From positions 315,708-379,707 of the forward strand of contig QAOA01006931.1 of assembly GCA_003255065.1 (NCBI GenBank): a DNA stretch of 64,000 nucleotides. The letters are read 5' to 3'. The notes beneath the pieces are model-generated. The model made no database searches. It was not told the origin of the DNA and saw only the letters and a list, made by a program, of their open reading frames with translations. The DNA is from Cercis canadensis (taxonomy: Eukaryota; Streptophyta; Magnoliopsida; Fabales; Fabaceae). The position numbers and the translations under genes are program-made. Below, piece after piece: positions 25,801 through 38,199 of the stretch (its first letter is position 1; each line of letters starts with the position of its first letter).

Positions 25801-28526
25801 TTTAGCTAACTAATTAAAATAGTAAACAGTTCGTCCACTGAACATAAAGTGAACTAAACTTATATCACACTCATAAATTTGTGCATCAACATTCATCAAA
25901 TTAAAGTGATTGCAAGACATAATAACTTGGACTATATATGACAATGCATAAGGAACTTGTTGATGGCTCACGTACGTCATTAGTTTTAGTTTATGGGTTT
26001 TATTCTTTATGCATGTTTCTTTCAAATGCTAATTATAATGAGAGACTAGTAGTTATCTCTTGTTCAATTCAAACCTTTGACAGTCCACAGAGAGAGAATG
26101 AGCAGTGTGTGTGTCACTGCAAAGCAACCTAACTGTTACATGGTTGGTCAATAAGTTAGCCACCTTGGTGCCCCGCTGTCTGGAAATGAGCCATTGAGCT
26201 AGCGAAGCACCACTGTGGTCTGTGGGAGCCCACTTGCCACAAATAATAAATAAATGAAAAAATTATTTTTTTCCTCAAAAAAGTGCAAATAAATTAATAG
26301 ACAAGAGCTTTATGATTTTAAGGTTGCAGCAACCGCACGCGGGCTCCGGTTGGTTGGTCCGCAATATTTTAAATACACAGAGTTATTTTCTATTATTAAA
26401 TCTGTTCCTGAAGCTTTCACGAGCTGGGGCCACCAACCGACTCTAGGCAATACGAAAGCGACACCTCTCCAAATACGGTCTCTCTAAAAATATTTCAAGT
26501 TAGATCAGCTCGGGCCAAGCCGCTGAGGTCAGATGAGCTAACAAAGCCGAACCCCGTTTTGTGTATTTATATGCCAATGTTTGTGGTGGAGGGTGGGCCC
26601 CAGAGGCTGATGGTTCGGCATGGGCTAGCCCACGATCATTAGGCTCACAATTTGTGTGCAGGCCGGTTGTGCTAGTGGGCCCACACCCTGTTATCCCATT
26701 TGCAGGCCCCACACGCCTAATCCTCTCTTAATTTTTTTTGTTTATTGCCGCTTGCTGTGTAACCTTTATCAGCTTCTGACTTGGTTCGGAGTGTGCCAGA
26801 GATGAACCATCGTAAGCGAGACACGTGGTGCAAGGCGTTTGGTGATTGTGCGTGCCGGTACGTCAAGTCATAGTTCCGGGTCGCTTCAACATTTGGGTCG
26901 GTCCGGTTCTCCGCCTGGAGGTAAGGGAATAAGGCCTATCATAGATAAATTTTTTTTATCTTTTTTATTATTATTATAAAAACCGAAAAAGGCAAAAGGT
27001 GTGTTAAAAGCAAAACGAATCGGTTAACTTGTGGTTTGTTTGTAACTAGCAAAGAAGTGAAGCAAAAGTCTCACACGTGATCCAAGTGTCATCTTGTCCC
27101 CACCATGCGAACATGGCTATGCGCTTAAGCTTCCATGAAGCTCAAGGCTCAAGCTTGGATTAATGTATAATCTGGCTTATACACAAGAAAAAGGTATATG
27201 CTTCTTCCCAATATTAAGAGGAGGTGAAGAATTATACACAAAAAAAAGACTTAAAGGAAGCTAATTAATAAAACGTTAACTCCTTGTTTTAGCAATAAAT
27301 TTGTAATTTGATCTTATATTTTGAGGAGATCCATGATCGATCTTCATCATTTGTTGGTGAAAAGAAGTGTTCCAAGTTTATATATCCATCCTTGTTTTCA
27401 TGTGATAAAAAGGAAACTGATTTTCATCTATTAGCCAAAAGGTTTCTTAGCAATCTTTTATCTTTTTCCTTTTGAGGTAATTAAATTTGTTATGATCCAC
27501 ATTAATGAACATGAATAAGCTGAAGGCCGATAAGGGGAGAAAGTGGGGTCAGTTTTATGATTGCTGAAATAGACATATTATTGTTTCGGTTCCCCACGTT
27601 CAACCGAGGATGGACAACTGTTGAGAAAGTGCCGTATTTGAATTAGAAAAAGCTCTCTCTCCTTCCTTTGCTATCCTATTCCTATCCATATATATTCCCT
27701 ACCCTTTTGCCTCTTTGCTCAGTGGCTTATCCTATACACCCTTCGTTATCAGTAAATTCTTCTTCATCTTCTTCTTATTTGCAAAAAGTATACTAACGGT
27801 GTCTAGTGTGTTCCTCTTGCTAACATTCCACTTATGGAAAGCCTGTTATTTTTATATCAAACATTATGCGACCGAGTTTTTCTTTTTCTCTCTAATAAAG
27901 TGCAGCTGACTGCTGATATATGTATTATCTACTTTTCCATTCCGATAATGTTCAGATGCCGATTCTGGAACTCGCTCACTTTTTGGATTATATACGTATA
28001 ATATACATATTGGGAGCTTAATTTGAATGTAGGATGTAGAGGGTATGAAGTAAAGGTTGAGCAACATGAGTATAAGTAGACCATACGCTAAAGAACGAAA
28101 GCATATTTATATGTATTAACAACTGAACTGGGTACATCAGGAGACGACTTGTTACCAGCTTTACATTCAAAGCAATTGTACCCTAAGCTTTCCTGCGCCG
28201 TAAAACATTTTTCACCCTTCCAACTGAAATTTTCTGGGGCCTCATTGCGCTTTTCATGCTTCAAATTTGAGTTGTTTAGCAGCTATCAATCTAATTAAAA
28301 AACAAAGGGAGGTCATGTGGACTAATTTTTCCATCGTCTTGTGCTTGAGATGATATCTAGGTCGAGTAATTGCAAAATGATAATCAGGATTAAGTACCAC
28401 AAATAAAATGGTTTAAATCAAGTATATTACAAGTGCAAACTGATTTTCATACTACATGCATGGCTAATCCCTTTTTTATTTTTTCAAACAAAACGTATCG
28501 TTTGCTATTCTAGTACGTATATAAGT
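22877..28526. other. Upstream region of the NAC gene and spacer, no further gene seen
   Basis: The first 2-3 kb should hold the VND promoter and any leader exons. A purine-rich stretch at about 24890-25190 (CT-rich on the gene strand) could be the transcribed leader, but I cannot fix a start site. Beyond 25.5 kb the sequence is AT-rich with GGCCCA-rich patches at 26500-26720. No domain-bearing frame is visible. Confidence 0.4.
24672..24707. repeat. Poly-A tract with single N at 24693
   Basis: A run of A on both sides of one N, in the putative upstream region of the NAC gene. The N marks an unresolved homopolymer or contig join; the length is unreliable. Confidence 0.7.
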
Positions 28527-28910
28527 CTTAGTAGAGTAAAACCCTTTTTTAATCCTTGAAAAATGTAGCCACTGACAAATTCGTCCTCCAAAAAATTTCG
28601 GTGACAAATTGGTTTTTGAATTATTATTTTGTTGACAAATTAGTCCTCTGGTAAGCAAGATTAGTGAAAAGAAAATGAGGACTTGAATGAAAAAAGGAGG
28701 GCTTAAACATAACTAGGCAAGATCAGTGAAAAAAAAAATTAGGAAATGGGTCTGCAAGGGTCCATAACGTTTCTCATTAAAGTACCAAAAGACTAATTTA
28801 TCAGACAGAATAATAATTCAATGACCAGTTTGTCACTGAAAATTTTTGGAGGACGAATTTGTCAATAACTGCATTTTCCAATGACTAAAAAAGGGTTTTA
28901 CTCGTCTAAG
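28527..28910. mobile_element. MITE with long inverted repeats
   Basis: The two ends are inverted copies of each other over about 115 bp. The left starts CTTAGTAGAGTAAAACCCTT; the right, read on the minus strand, starts CTTAGACGAGTAAAACCCTT. Both continue through GACAAATTCGTCCTCCAAAA. The central part (about 28640-28790) is A-rich and non-coding. At 384 bp with near-palindromic ends it fits a fold-back MITE. I could not find a clean target duplication, so the superfamily (Mutator-like or other) stays open. Confidence 0.75.
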
Positions 28911-29317
28911 TATTTGCTTACAATTATTTGTTAAGGAATCATTCAATACCCAGGTATTAATTTGTTACGTGAATATCACAAAAGAAATTAAATATTTTTA
29001 ATTAATACACTCCCCTTTATGTAAAAGCCCTCATGCTTGAAGTAAGGGCAAACAAGTTCCTCCACTACTTATTTTAAATTATTTAATTACATCTAATCAA
29101 ATCAACTACGATATAAAATAATTTTTTTTTTTTAAAAAAAGGTAAATTACTCAAATAACAAACTTTAAGTGGTTCAATTAGGAGAGGTACGTGATGGATC
29201 ACTTTTAAATATCTCTAAGAATATTAGAACAAAACTTGCAAGCGCGCGATAGCAATGTATATGCTAAGGATTGTATGAAAACTTACTATCATTTATCGCT
29301 AGGGCGTATTTGATATT

Positions 29318-29495
29318 GTTTTTCCTTTTTTTTTTTTCGCTCTTAAGTTTCCTTTAGGTTCTTTGTTTTGAACAATTCATAAAGAGAGCTAGTCATGTTT
29401 TTATGTNGTTTTTCCTTTTTTTTTTTCGCTCTTAAGTTTCCTTTAGGTTCTTTGTTTTGAACAATTCATAAAGAGAGCTAGTCATGTTTTTATGT
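29318..29495. repeat. Direct duplication around a single N at 29407 (probable assembly artefact)
   Basis: Bases 29318-29406 and 29408-29495 are the same sequence, differing by one T in a homopolymer, joined at one N. This is the pattern of two contig ends that overlap but were not merged. Confidence 0.75.
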
Positions 29496-29499
29496 TTTT

Positions 29500-32400
29500 C
29501 CTTTAGGATCTTGATTGGTGAAACAGAGGGTACAAGAGGGATGGGTGTTCCAGTTTATGTTTATTTAAGTTGAGAAAGTACATGCTCGTTAACATGCGGA
29601 CACACAAAGCATTAATTTATCAATCACTGTCTCAAAGAATGATTAGATCAGCGCACCAACATATAATATTTCACTCACGTGATCAAATTTTCTGGGACTT
29701 TTTGTTTTCTTGCAGCTGAAAAGAGCAAACACTTTGTTGCTCACCTCATACCTTTCTTTGACTCGTCACTCATCTGCAGTCACCACGTGCCACATGCGTG
29801 TATTCTTCGTCTTTCATTCCCATTGGGTATGGATTTCATGCTTTCTCAATGGTCAATACTCTATTTAATCTCTCTCTTAATTTCTCTTTTAGTTGCAATC
29901 GAGCTCCACAACCATTTTAACTATCCCTTTGAAACGTTTCTTCAAGTAAGTAGTAACAGTCCAACACTCAATGAATCTTGTGACAAGAAAAATATGAAAT
30001 CATTTACGGGTTAGGCCAGAGATAATGGTAAAGCATGATCATCACTTTCCATTTTTCTTCTACAACAAAGCTTAATTAGTTAAATAATTGAACCGAAGTT
30101 GGATGAGTTATCATCATCACTTATAACATATGATGTTCCACAAGAATCAGAAAGAACTTTCCAATTTGAAATATCACTAACGCAAAATTCAGCTCGTTAT
30201 TTCATCTACTACACAAATGAGAATGGCTAGTTTGGAAATCAAAGAGGAAAAAAAAATAGTAATTTAATTTCACAAACGAGAAAGAGGATAGAAAATTTGA
30301 TCACGGGAACAATTTTTTGGCATGTAGTGGCATGAACAGTTAAAGACATGTTATAGATTAAGTATTATTCATTCATGCACCAGTATTTAAAGCCACTTTG
30401 TGCATGATAAAATGTTCCATAACAGATTTATCATCATTATTCACAAAGCACACGTAACGTAGATCCACCAAATATAATTCACCAAATGTAAATGGGAATG
30501 TCTTTACGTTGCTCCTCAAAATATACTTTGCACTCAATGTTACTGTTTCCTCCACTAACACAAGTTTATAATTTTTGTAATGAAAGCGTTCTATTAATTA
30601 GGGATCAGCAATACCTCCACTCCAATGAACATACTTGTATAATGATCATAATTAATTTGAATAATCATCCAAATGCATGGCATTGGCGACTATAATTAAT
30701 CTCAAGAATCACCCACCAACACCTTCCACGCACTGAATCCAGAATCTCAGCCCAACAAGATTAACATAAAAAGTAAAACTAAATATTTCCTCTCTCAGTA
30801 CAACATGTTAATTGAGTGATCGTAAAAACGTTTTTTTTTCTGGGCTGATCGTGTGCTTCGCATTTTCTTTTCGTTTTTATAAAGCATCAATAAGTTGACA
30901 TAATTAGTCCTAATCCAGCCCTCACCCCTTTGATTAATCATTTTAGTCAATACAAAACTTGTAAAATATTGGAAAGCTAGGACTAGTAGTATATATTTTA
31001 ATTTGGGATATATATATATATAAGTATATATTGACTTCGTAGGTCAACTGTTCCAAGCACGAAAACTCATGCACCATTAGCATCATATATCTTTTGTTGG
31101 TTGAATGCGTTTAATGACTAATAATCACAATTTTAATGCCCTTTTTTTATTATTATGTGTCGTTTCTTTTTTAGGAGTTTGATTGCTAAGTTAGGAATGA
31201 AAAAGAAAAGGAAAACTAATGAAACAAAAAACAATAATGTGAATAGCAGCAGAGACTATAGATGATTACAAATTGGTTTATATGTCCCCTTCAAAATAAT
31301 ACTGCCAATTATAGCAACAATTATAAGATTAAGAAATAAGAACAAACAAAGTTTGAGACAGTGGAATTTGGAATGATTACCCTCTTACTCCATTTTATCC
31401 TTACAAAATTAAATTCCATGGTCATGTGCCAAGCACCATGCATGTGGCAAAAACTTAATTCAATCCCGGCCAGTGCCTAGTGCTACAAAGGGGACCATCC
31501 ATCTGGCAATCCGCAGCAAAAAATAGAGCTAAGCTATATATTATTCTCTCCGTTTGAAAAGTTATAACAATTGCACATGCATTTCATGTACAACTCTCTC
31601 TCTCTCTCTCTAGATCTCTCTCTTTCTAATAGGGAGTGCTTCGGAATCAATAACTAGTGAGAAGCACTTGAAATTGATAGTTTTTTTTTTTTTTCCCTTG
31701 GTAACTTAAAATTGATACCTAAGGCTTGCATAATGTTAATTGTTTAGTCGTCATATATGGTTGCATAAAAAAGTACTAATTCCAAATTCGAATTCAATAA
31801 TAATTTTGGATTTTTTACGACATAAAACAACAAAAAAAGCCAACCTAGCTTCTTGTATTTTTCTTAAAAAAAAATTGAAAGGTTGGTATATTATGTAATA
31901 TGTAGAGCACAAGATAATTGAATAGCTAATTAATTATATAACAATTTTTAGAAAATGGTAAAAAATATTTGGGCCCCTTATAATCTTTGATTTGATATTG
32001 TTAATTAATACTAATGCTAATGAATTTGACCCATATCCCTCAGAGATACCTGATTTTCAGTTGATTGGTTATTTGATTAACACCTCGTTCATGTAGTTAA
32101 GCGAATGAGGATCGGGCAAATACTTGATAACTACATCCCCCAACTTTCTCTAAAAGGCTAAGTTGCCATGTCTCTTGCTTTTTCTCGAAGCCCATGATCA
32201 TGCATTGCCTCCTTAGGTATTTCTGAACCATGCTTTCGAAAGCAACGCATCTGTGCAAGGACACAATATAAAAAAGCTTTGTATCAAAGCAGTTGTTGAA
32301 ATGGTACATATATAGTAAAAGGCCAATAAGTTAAAAGTGGCATCATAACTGATTGTTGGGCTAACCCAATTAAAGAGTTGGGCTGAGATGGGAGAAAATT

Positions 32401-32870
32401 TCGGGCCCGGAAACTGCCCTCACCAGTCACCCACCTCTTGTTGACTCGCTCCAAAAGAACCACGAATAAGCAGTACCTACTATTCTCTCTCGTTTCGACC
32501 ACATATTAGTCGTCCGTAAACTTTTAAGTGTTGAGATTGATTTGTATCCTCAATGATGCTAATTTCAACTGAATCACTTTGGTATAAAGGGAAAAACCCT
32601 GATTCCGCCTAGGTTGAAGAGAGACTCAGTCGAAAGGACTACCGAAGAATTTATTTCTGGTATTATTTGGACCTTTCTATTTCTAAAACCACACACACAC
32701 ACGCACACACCCTCGTCAACCTTGGCAGACATTAAAGATCAAACTCTTCCAATTTGACCTTTCTCCTCCTTCTCAATTATCGCTCAGTTTATTGAGATTC
32801 CCTAGTCTGAACCGCGTACCGACCATATTGCTCTCCCTTTGGTTCCAAAAATTCACATGCTGAAGTTTCC
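29500..32870. other. Intergenic, no gene seen
   Basis: AT-rich spacer. It has a (TC)n microsatellite at about 31592-31625 and a CA-rich microsatellite at about 32692-32710. The 111-residue frame at 29679-30014 has no domain and biased composition, so I do not call it. Confidence 0.45.
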
Positions 32871-32874
32871 TGAC

Positions 32875-32881
32875 TATAAAT
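32875..32881 (+). promoter_or_regulatory. Candidate TATA box of the SAUR gene
   Basis: TATAAAT 134 bp upstream of the SAUR start codon, a spacing that would leave a leader of roughly 100 bases. The call is by motif and position only. Confidence 0.45.
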
Positions 32882-33014
32882 CATACTCGCGAACCATTCC
32901 ATGACCTCAAAGTAGAATAGAAAGGACCAATCTTAAGTTCTCTAACATCCTCATATTTCCACAGGTGTATGCCACTGTAAAATACACACTTAAACCGATT
33001 GGACATACGTGAAC

Positions 33015-33401
33015 ATGAGAAAGCTTCGAGTCTCTAAACTTGGACGCAGTCTCGTTATGGTTTTCAGGCACCGAAAATTGAATCCCATCTCTCCAATCTT
33101 GAGATTGGTGCGGTATTTGAAGAGTAGCCCAACACGGGTATCAAAGGGGTACTTGGCAGTGTATGTGGGCGAATCAGATGACGAGAAGCAGCGGGTATTA
33201 ATACCTCTAATACACTTGAATCACCCTCAATTGGGGAAGCTATTAGACGAGGCAGAGAAGGAGTACGGTTTCAATCATCCCGGTGTAATAAACATACCCT
33301 GCACATTCTCCCAATTTCAGAGGGTACACAACAGGATTGCCACCACCCAACAATGCTCTCGCCGCCATTATTTAGACACCATGATTGATCTTATACTGTA
33401 A
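33015..33401 (+). CDS. SAUR family auxin-responsive protein
   Basis: Intronless, 128 residues, as usual for SAUR genes. A basic N-terminal extension (MRKLRVSKLGRS, then RHRK) precedes the SAUR core at about residues 42-108. The core has SKGYLAVYVG, then VLIPLIHLNHPQLGKLLDEA, EKEYGFNHPGVINIPC and FQRVHNRI. The HPG-x-I-x-IPC motif is diagnostic. SAURs are small, short-lived proteins; members of the family inhibit PP2C.D phosphatases at the plasma membrane and so promote acid growth. Start: the first ATG of the frame, preceded by a non-ATG frame extension. The C-terminal tail (CSRRHYLDTMIDLIL) is not part of the conserved core. The gene converges with the VPE gene. I cannot say which SAUR subgroup it belongs to. 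Confidence 0.92.
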   Translation: MRKLRVSKLGRSLVMVFRHRKLNPISPILRLVRYLKSSPTRVSKGYLAVYVGESDDEKQRVLIPLIHLNHPQLGKLLDEAEKEYGFNHPGVINIPCTFSQFQRVHNRIATTQQCSRRHYLDTMIDLIL

Positions 33402-33866
33402 TTAAGGACCACATTAACACTCATTGTTTGATTATCAAATGTTGCATTTCGGAGCACTGGACAAAAGATTTGATTACTTTGTCACCACTGATTTATTCTT
33501 TGTTTCAGTTTTCTGAGCTGAAGGAATGACATTACTCTCCCAAAAATTAGGCCAGCCAGCAATGATTAACTAAACATACTATCATCATTTTTCTCTCTCT
33601 CCCCTTGTTTTTTGTTTTCTTCCTTTTTCATACGAACGAAATTAAGCGACTGGCGAGCTATCGAAAACAGTAAACTATATACAACATTATATTATAAAAT
33701 TTGATTAGTTACACATGTTGCCACATTTGATCCCAGTATTTGTCGGCTAGGAGAGGAACACGCGCCATTACGCTAGTCTAATTACTAAGAAAGAGGCTTA
33801 GAATTGAGATTACATGTTGTAGACTAATGCGAAATTGAAGGGTCTGTGTACAAGTATTACCCAAAA

Positions 33867-36800
33867 TCAGGCACTGTAACCGGTGTTTGATGGATGCCAT
33901 TCCCCTGCATCATAGCCATCACAGGCCGCCACACAAGCCTCCTCCATGGAAGTCTCAGAGATAGCGGTGTTGCAAATATTTGCAAATGCCCGCATGTGTT
34001 TCATGCCATACTGAGTCAGTGACCCACAGTGACTTTCAAACACCCGCACCTGCATTGCCAAGTTCAATACCAACCTTACAAACACCCTCAAAAATCAAAA
34101 TGAGGAAATTTACTAGAGTTACTTAAAACACAATGTGTTTACCATTGATTTTAAGCACGCCCAGTCATCAACAAGGGGCAGCCCGGGTGCTCTAACCGAG
34201 TTAAGAACAGAAGAACCTTTTCCAGGTCCGTACAAAATGGTTCCAATCAATGCCACGCTACCATCTAAATGATTCCTGTGCTTCACGGTCTCTGTAATCT
34301 GCTTCAGGATGTATGTCTTCTTTTCTTGTTCATCTTCTGATCTCTTATACTGTAATACAATCAATTTCATTAACCTAATGAGTAAATGATCAAGGTTTTT
34401 TCTTCTTAATGACAAATGGTTTAATTCTTTAGGGATAGATAAATTAGAGACTAAGTGTACCATTTGCCACATGAAGTAAAGCTCTGCATCTCTCTGGTTA
34501 ACAACTTCCATTTGAGTTTCTAGCCTGCCGTTGTGGGGAGGAAAATTGACGGTGGCAGGATCAAAACCTTGATACAGATAAAGCTTTTCAGATGTGAAAT
34601 TCGTATCCCCATATTCCATCACATGGGAACCCATGGCATAGTTGTTGAAATTGGAGGTCCGTTTCTTTACCTGCACAACAAGAAGAATAAGTTCAAAGAA
34701 ACTTCCAACTTTTTTTGTTTTTTCTGGTGTTTTTGTTGCTCTTGGTTTGTGGTGGTGGTAATGGTGGGAGGCCGATGAAGTGTCTTCTTGTAAATTCCAA
34801 TTCCAATTCCAATAATGAAGACAAGATTGGTATGGAAAAATTATCTTACCGACTGATATTGTTGTTTTATCGTTTCTCTTTTCAGATTGTGAGTCTCACT
34901 GCAGAAAAATAAAGCCCCTCAGTTCAATTCGATATTCAAACTACATAATGCCAAACTACCACAAACTAGTTAGTGAAGAGTCATTAGTAAAATAGTTCAA
35001 GGCCACGCCATTGAAACTTTGAATTTCAAGAAACAAACGCTTCCTTTCACCCCTTGATTCCCATCTAATTCTGAGCCATGCATTTATTTCGCCGAAACAC
35101 TTCACTTAGTAGTTAAGTTTGCATAGCATTGTTTCAAGGTTCAAAGAGGGATACCTGTCCTCCATCCAAGCCACACTATACAAATCCCCCAAACAAGTGA
35201 TGTACTCTGGAGGCGGAGGAGGATCCATCCCAGGACAGTAAGTTCCAAAACTACTCTCTTGTGCATTGGATGCTGTTGTGACATAAACATTTAGATCCTT
35301 GGGCATTATCCCCTCAAAAATACTCCCACTTTCGCATGCTTCCACATATACAACCTACATAACCATGGGATACAAGAAGGTTATTAATTGCCCTGAGATT
35401 GAATAATTTCCAATCAGAATCTCATGGAGAAAATGAAATCTTTTTTGTATATACCATCTCCTTGTAACCCCCAGAGGCATGTTTCTTCTTCAAAACGTCC
35501 ATGAAATCCATAGCATAAAGATATGGAAGGTTTGGCATCCCTGCAATTAATCCAATAGAAATGAGTGAGCTATAATTGACTCCACAAGATATTACACAAT
35601 CCATTTGTATAAGGCAAAATTAATTAGCTCACCAAGTACTCCTGGGCCTCCATGATCTGAGTAGTATATGAAGATCCTGTCGTTGGATTTGCTATTTACT
35701 ACCTTCCCACTTCCACCCTTCACTTTACTCTTGTCCCCAAGAAGTACAGCATACAAATTTGCAGATGTCACGTTCTCACCAGTGTAATCCTACCACAAAT
35801 TACATATCCCACCAATGTGATCATTGCCATGAATTATGAATAAAGCTGTATATAAATTAATTAACATGATTATCTGTTAATCACTCTATCTAGACCATGG
35901 AGTTTTCTTATTAGTGGCCACTTAAAACATTGAAAAGAAATACCACTAACCAACGAGGAAGGTCAATATCACATATATTATATTAATCGGTCTTGCATCA
36001 CTGTTAAAGAAGCTGTAAGAATAGTGCCTCCCACCTGATTGATGCTTGTTAACAAGCCAATAATTGTTCATTGGTCCTATGCTTTCTATGACCTTTCAAA
36101 TATTAGATTTTTAAGTTAACCAATTGTGATAGATGTAATAAGATGGACGCTTCCAGTAACTCGACCACCACCAAAAGTTGAAAGCGAATCAAGAAAAACA
36201 AGAAAGAAAAAGACGACATTGGCCAATCTAAAATATCAGACATAACTTTCCACAGAATAATCAAATCGCCAATGGTTGATCTGGGTCCAACCATTACAAA
36301 ATGCAGAATTTGCTATTTCACAACCAATACATTGAAAGGCTCCATTCATTTTTTTTTAAAAAAATAAGCATATAGTCCAAGCTTTTTTTCCTCTTCGGAA
36401 AGAAGGAAAGAAGGGAAGTATCGATCATATAATAATTGCATCAAAGAACCTGTGTTGCATGAAAAAAATGCTTAACACGTCTATGATTACATGTGAATTG
36501 GAGGCCTTTTGGATATAATATGGGAAACACTTTCATACTCGATAAACTTTAAAAACAAAATAAAGGTTTGTGTTTAAAATGTGTGTCTTAAAACGTTCTA
36601 TCACACAAAATTAGAGTTGAATGCTTCCACAGCGAAGACCCTTGGAACAGAGACCCTAAGTTTTGGTAAGTTTGGCTCTAACCGGGCCGGGCCGTGGTTC
36701 CTAGGTTAAAAAACAAAAAACTAAAAAGAAAGAGAAAAAAACATACTTTAATATAGAGATAGCTATCAAGTGATCATCATCACACATGGCGACCATATTA

Positions 36801-38077
36801 ATAAACTATAGTTCTAAATTCCTTGTAGCAATAAAAAAAAAAAAGTAAAAACGATACACCAACTTGGAGTATAGTTGATAGTTTTTTAAAGAAAAAGGAA
36901 ATAAGAAAAATGGGTACCTTAGGCACGCCGGCATAGACATCTTGTCCCTGTGGATGGTTGATGATGACTCCANGCCTTTTGGATATAATATGGGGAACAC
37001 TTCCATACTCGATAAACTTTAAAAACAAAATAAAGGTTTGTGTTTAAAATGTGTGTCTTAAAACGTTCTATCACACAAAGTTAACAAAATTAGAGTTGAA
37101 TGTGGAAAATTACAGTTGAATGCTTCCACAGCGAAAGACCCTTGGAACAGAGACTCCAAGTTTTTGTTAGTTTGGCTCTAACCGGACCGGGCCGTGGTTC
37201 CTAGGTTACAAAAACTAAAAACTAAAAAGAAAGAGAAAAAAACATAAAAACATACTTTAATTTAGAGATAGCTATCAAGTGATCATCATCACACATGGCG
37301 ACCATATTAATAAACTATAGTTCTAAATTCCTTGTAGCAATAAAAAAAAAAAAAANAAAAAAAAAAAAAAAAAGTAAAAACGATACACCAGCTTATTAAA
37401 TTTAAAGTCCACTTGGAGTATAGTTGATAGTTTTTTAAAGAAAAAGGAAATAAGAAAAATGGGTACCTTAGGCACGCCGGCATAGACATCTTGTCCCTGT
37501 GGATGGTTGATGATGACTCCAGGTCTGGGATTCAGGGGGTGGGTAGCTATGTCATCATACATAAAAACCACTATGTTTTCTTCTTTCAGCCCACCTTTTA
37601 TCAGCAGCTGATAAGCGTGGCACACATCCGCCTGTACTTACCCATCAAATTAATCAACTCATCAGTAATTAAATTGATTTATTCAAAATTTGATCATAAC
37701 TCAAAAACGTGTGCTCTGCTGCATCATTCACTTTGAATTCATTCATATAAATTAATGGAGTGAAAAACTTTAGAAAAGAGTCAGAAAAAGGGAAGTTAAT
37801 TAGAGAAATTAAGCAAACCCACTTGATGCCTGTAATTTCCGTAACCGGATGAACCAGCAACCAAGATTGCCCATCGGGTACCAACTTCTTTCTCAACATC
37901 TACATCTGCCGGTTCATCTTTCTCGCTAGGCAATCTAATCGCCGACTCCCACCGGTCTAACCTCGCGGCTCGACCGCCTCCTATTACTACTATGCTTCGC
38001 AAAAGCAGTGTGAACAGGGTCCATAACAAGGCATACTTTAACTTGTTACCGAAATTGAAGCGATTATAAACCGCCAT
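33867..38077 (-). CDS. bVPE: Vacuolar processing enzyme, beta type (legumain, C13 peptidase)
   Basis: Nine exons, in gene order: 38077-37823, 37631-37467, 35789-35633, 35540-35455, 35354-35155, 34898-34850, 34670-34461, 34349-34143 and 34049-33867. They give 503 residues with all phases joining. The N-terminal hydrophobic signal (about 16-34) directs the protein to the secretory pathway; it matures in the vacuole. Catalytic His186 lies in [12 protein letters not shown] and Cys228 in [13 protein letters not shown]. The Arg-rich S1 pocket region ([20 protein letters not shown]) and [20 protein letters not shown] are present. The C-terminal prodomain runs through [20 protein letters not shown] to the GYSA end. 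VPE cleaves after Asn/Asp; beta-VPE matures seed storage proteins. Agreement with Arabidopsis beta-VPE ([35 protein letters not shown]) is close. The large second intron carries two assembly junctions and a partial extra copy of exon 2, which should be ignored. A TATA-like AATATAAG lies at 38156-38163. Confidence 0.95.
36504..37521. repeat. Direct duplication around a single N at 36973 within a VPE intron (probable assembly artefact)
   Basis: Bases 36504-36972 and 36974-37521 are two versions of one sequence with small indels and substitutions, joined by an N. The left version ends inside VPE exon 2 (36918-36972 repeats the exon's 3' part) and the right holds the full exon. A second N at 37356 sits in a poly-A tract. 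The pattern fits two alleles placed one after the other. Confidence 0.8.
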
Positions 38078-38199
38078 GGCAGCTGAACCGTTTCAGCTTA
38101 GCTACACAAGACTCGGAAGAGAGCTAGCTGGTATGAGGGAGGTGGCGAGAGAGGTCTTATATTGTGAAGTGCTTGCAGTCTTGCAGATGCCATGCAAAA

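Noticed and set aside
29679..30014. Open frame of 111 codons with a membrane-like segment
   Set aside because: Composition-driven hydrophobicity in AT-rich spacer; no family resemblance.
36798..37625. Several open frames repeating part of VPE exon 2
   Set aside because: Caused by the duplicated sequence around the N at 36973; only 37467-37631 fits the spliced VPE frame.
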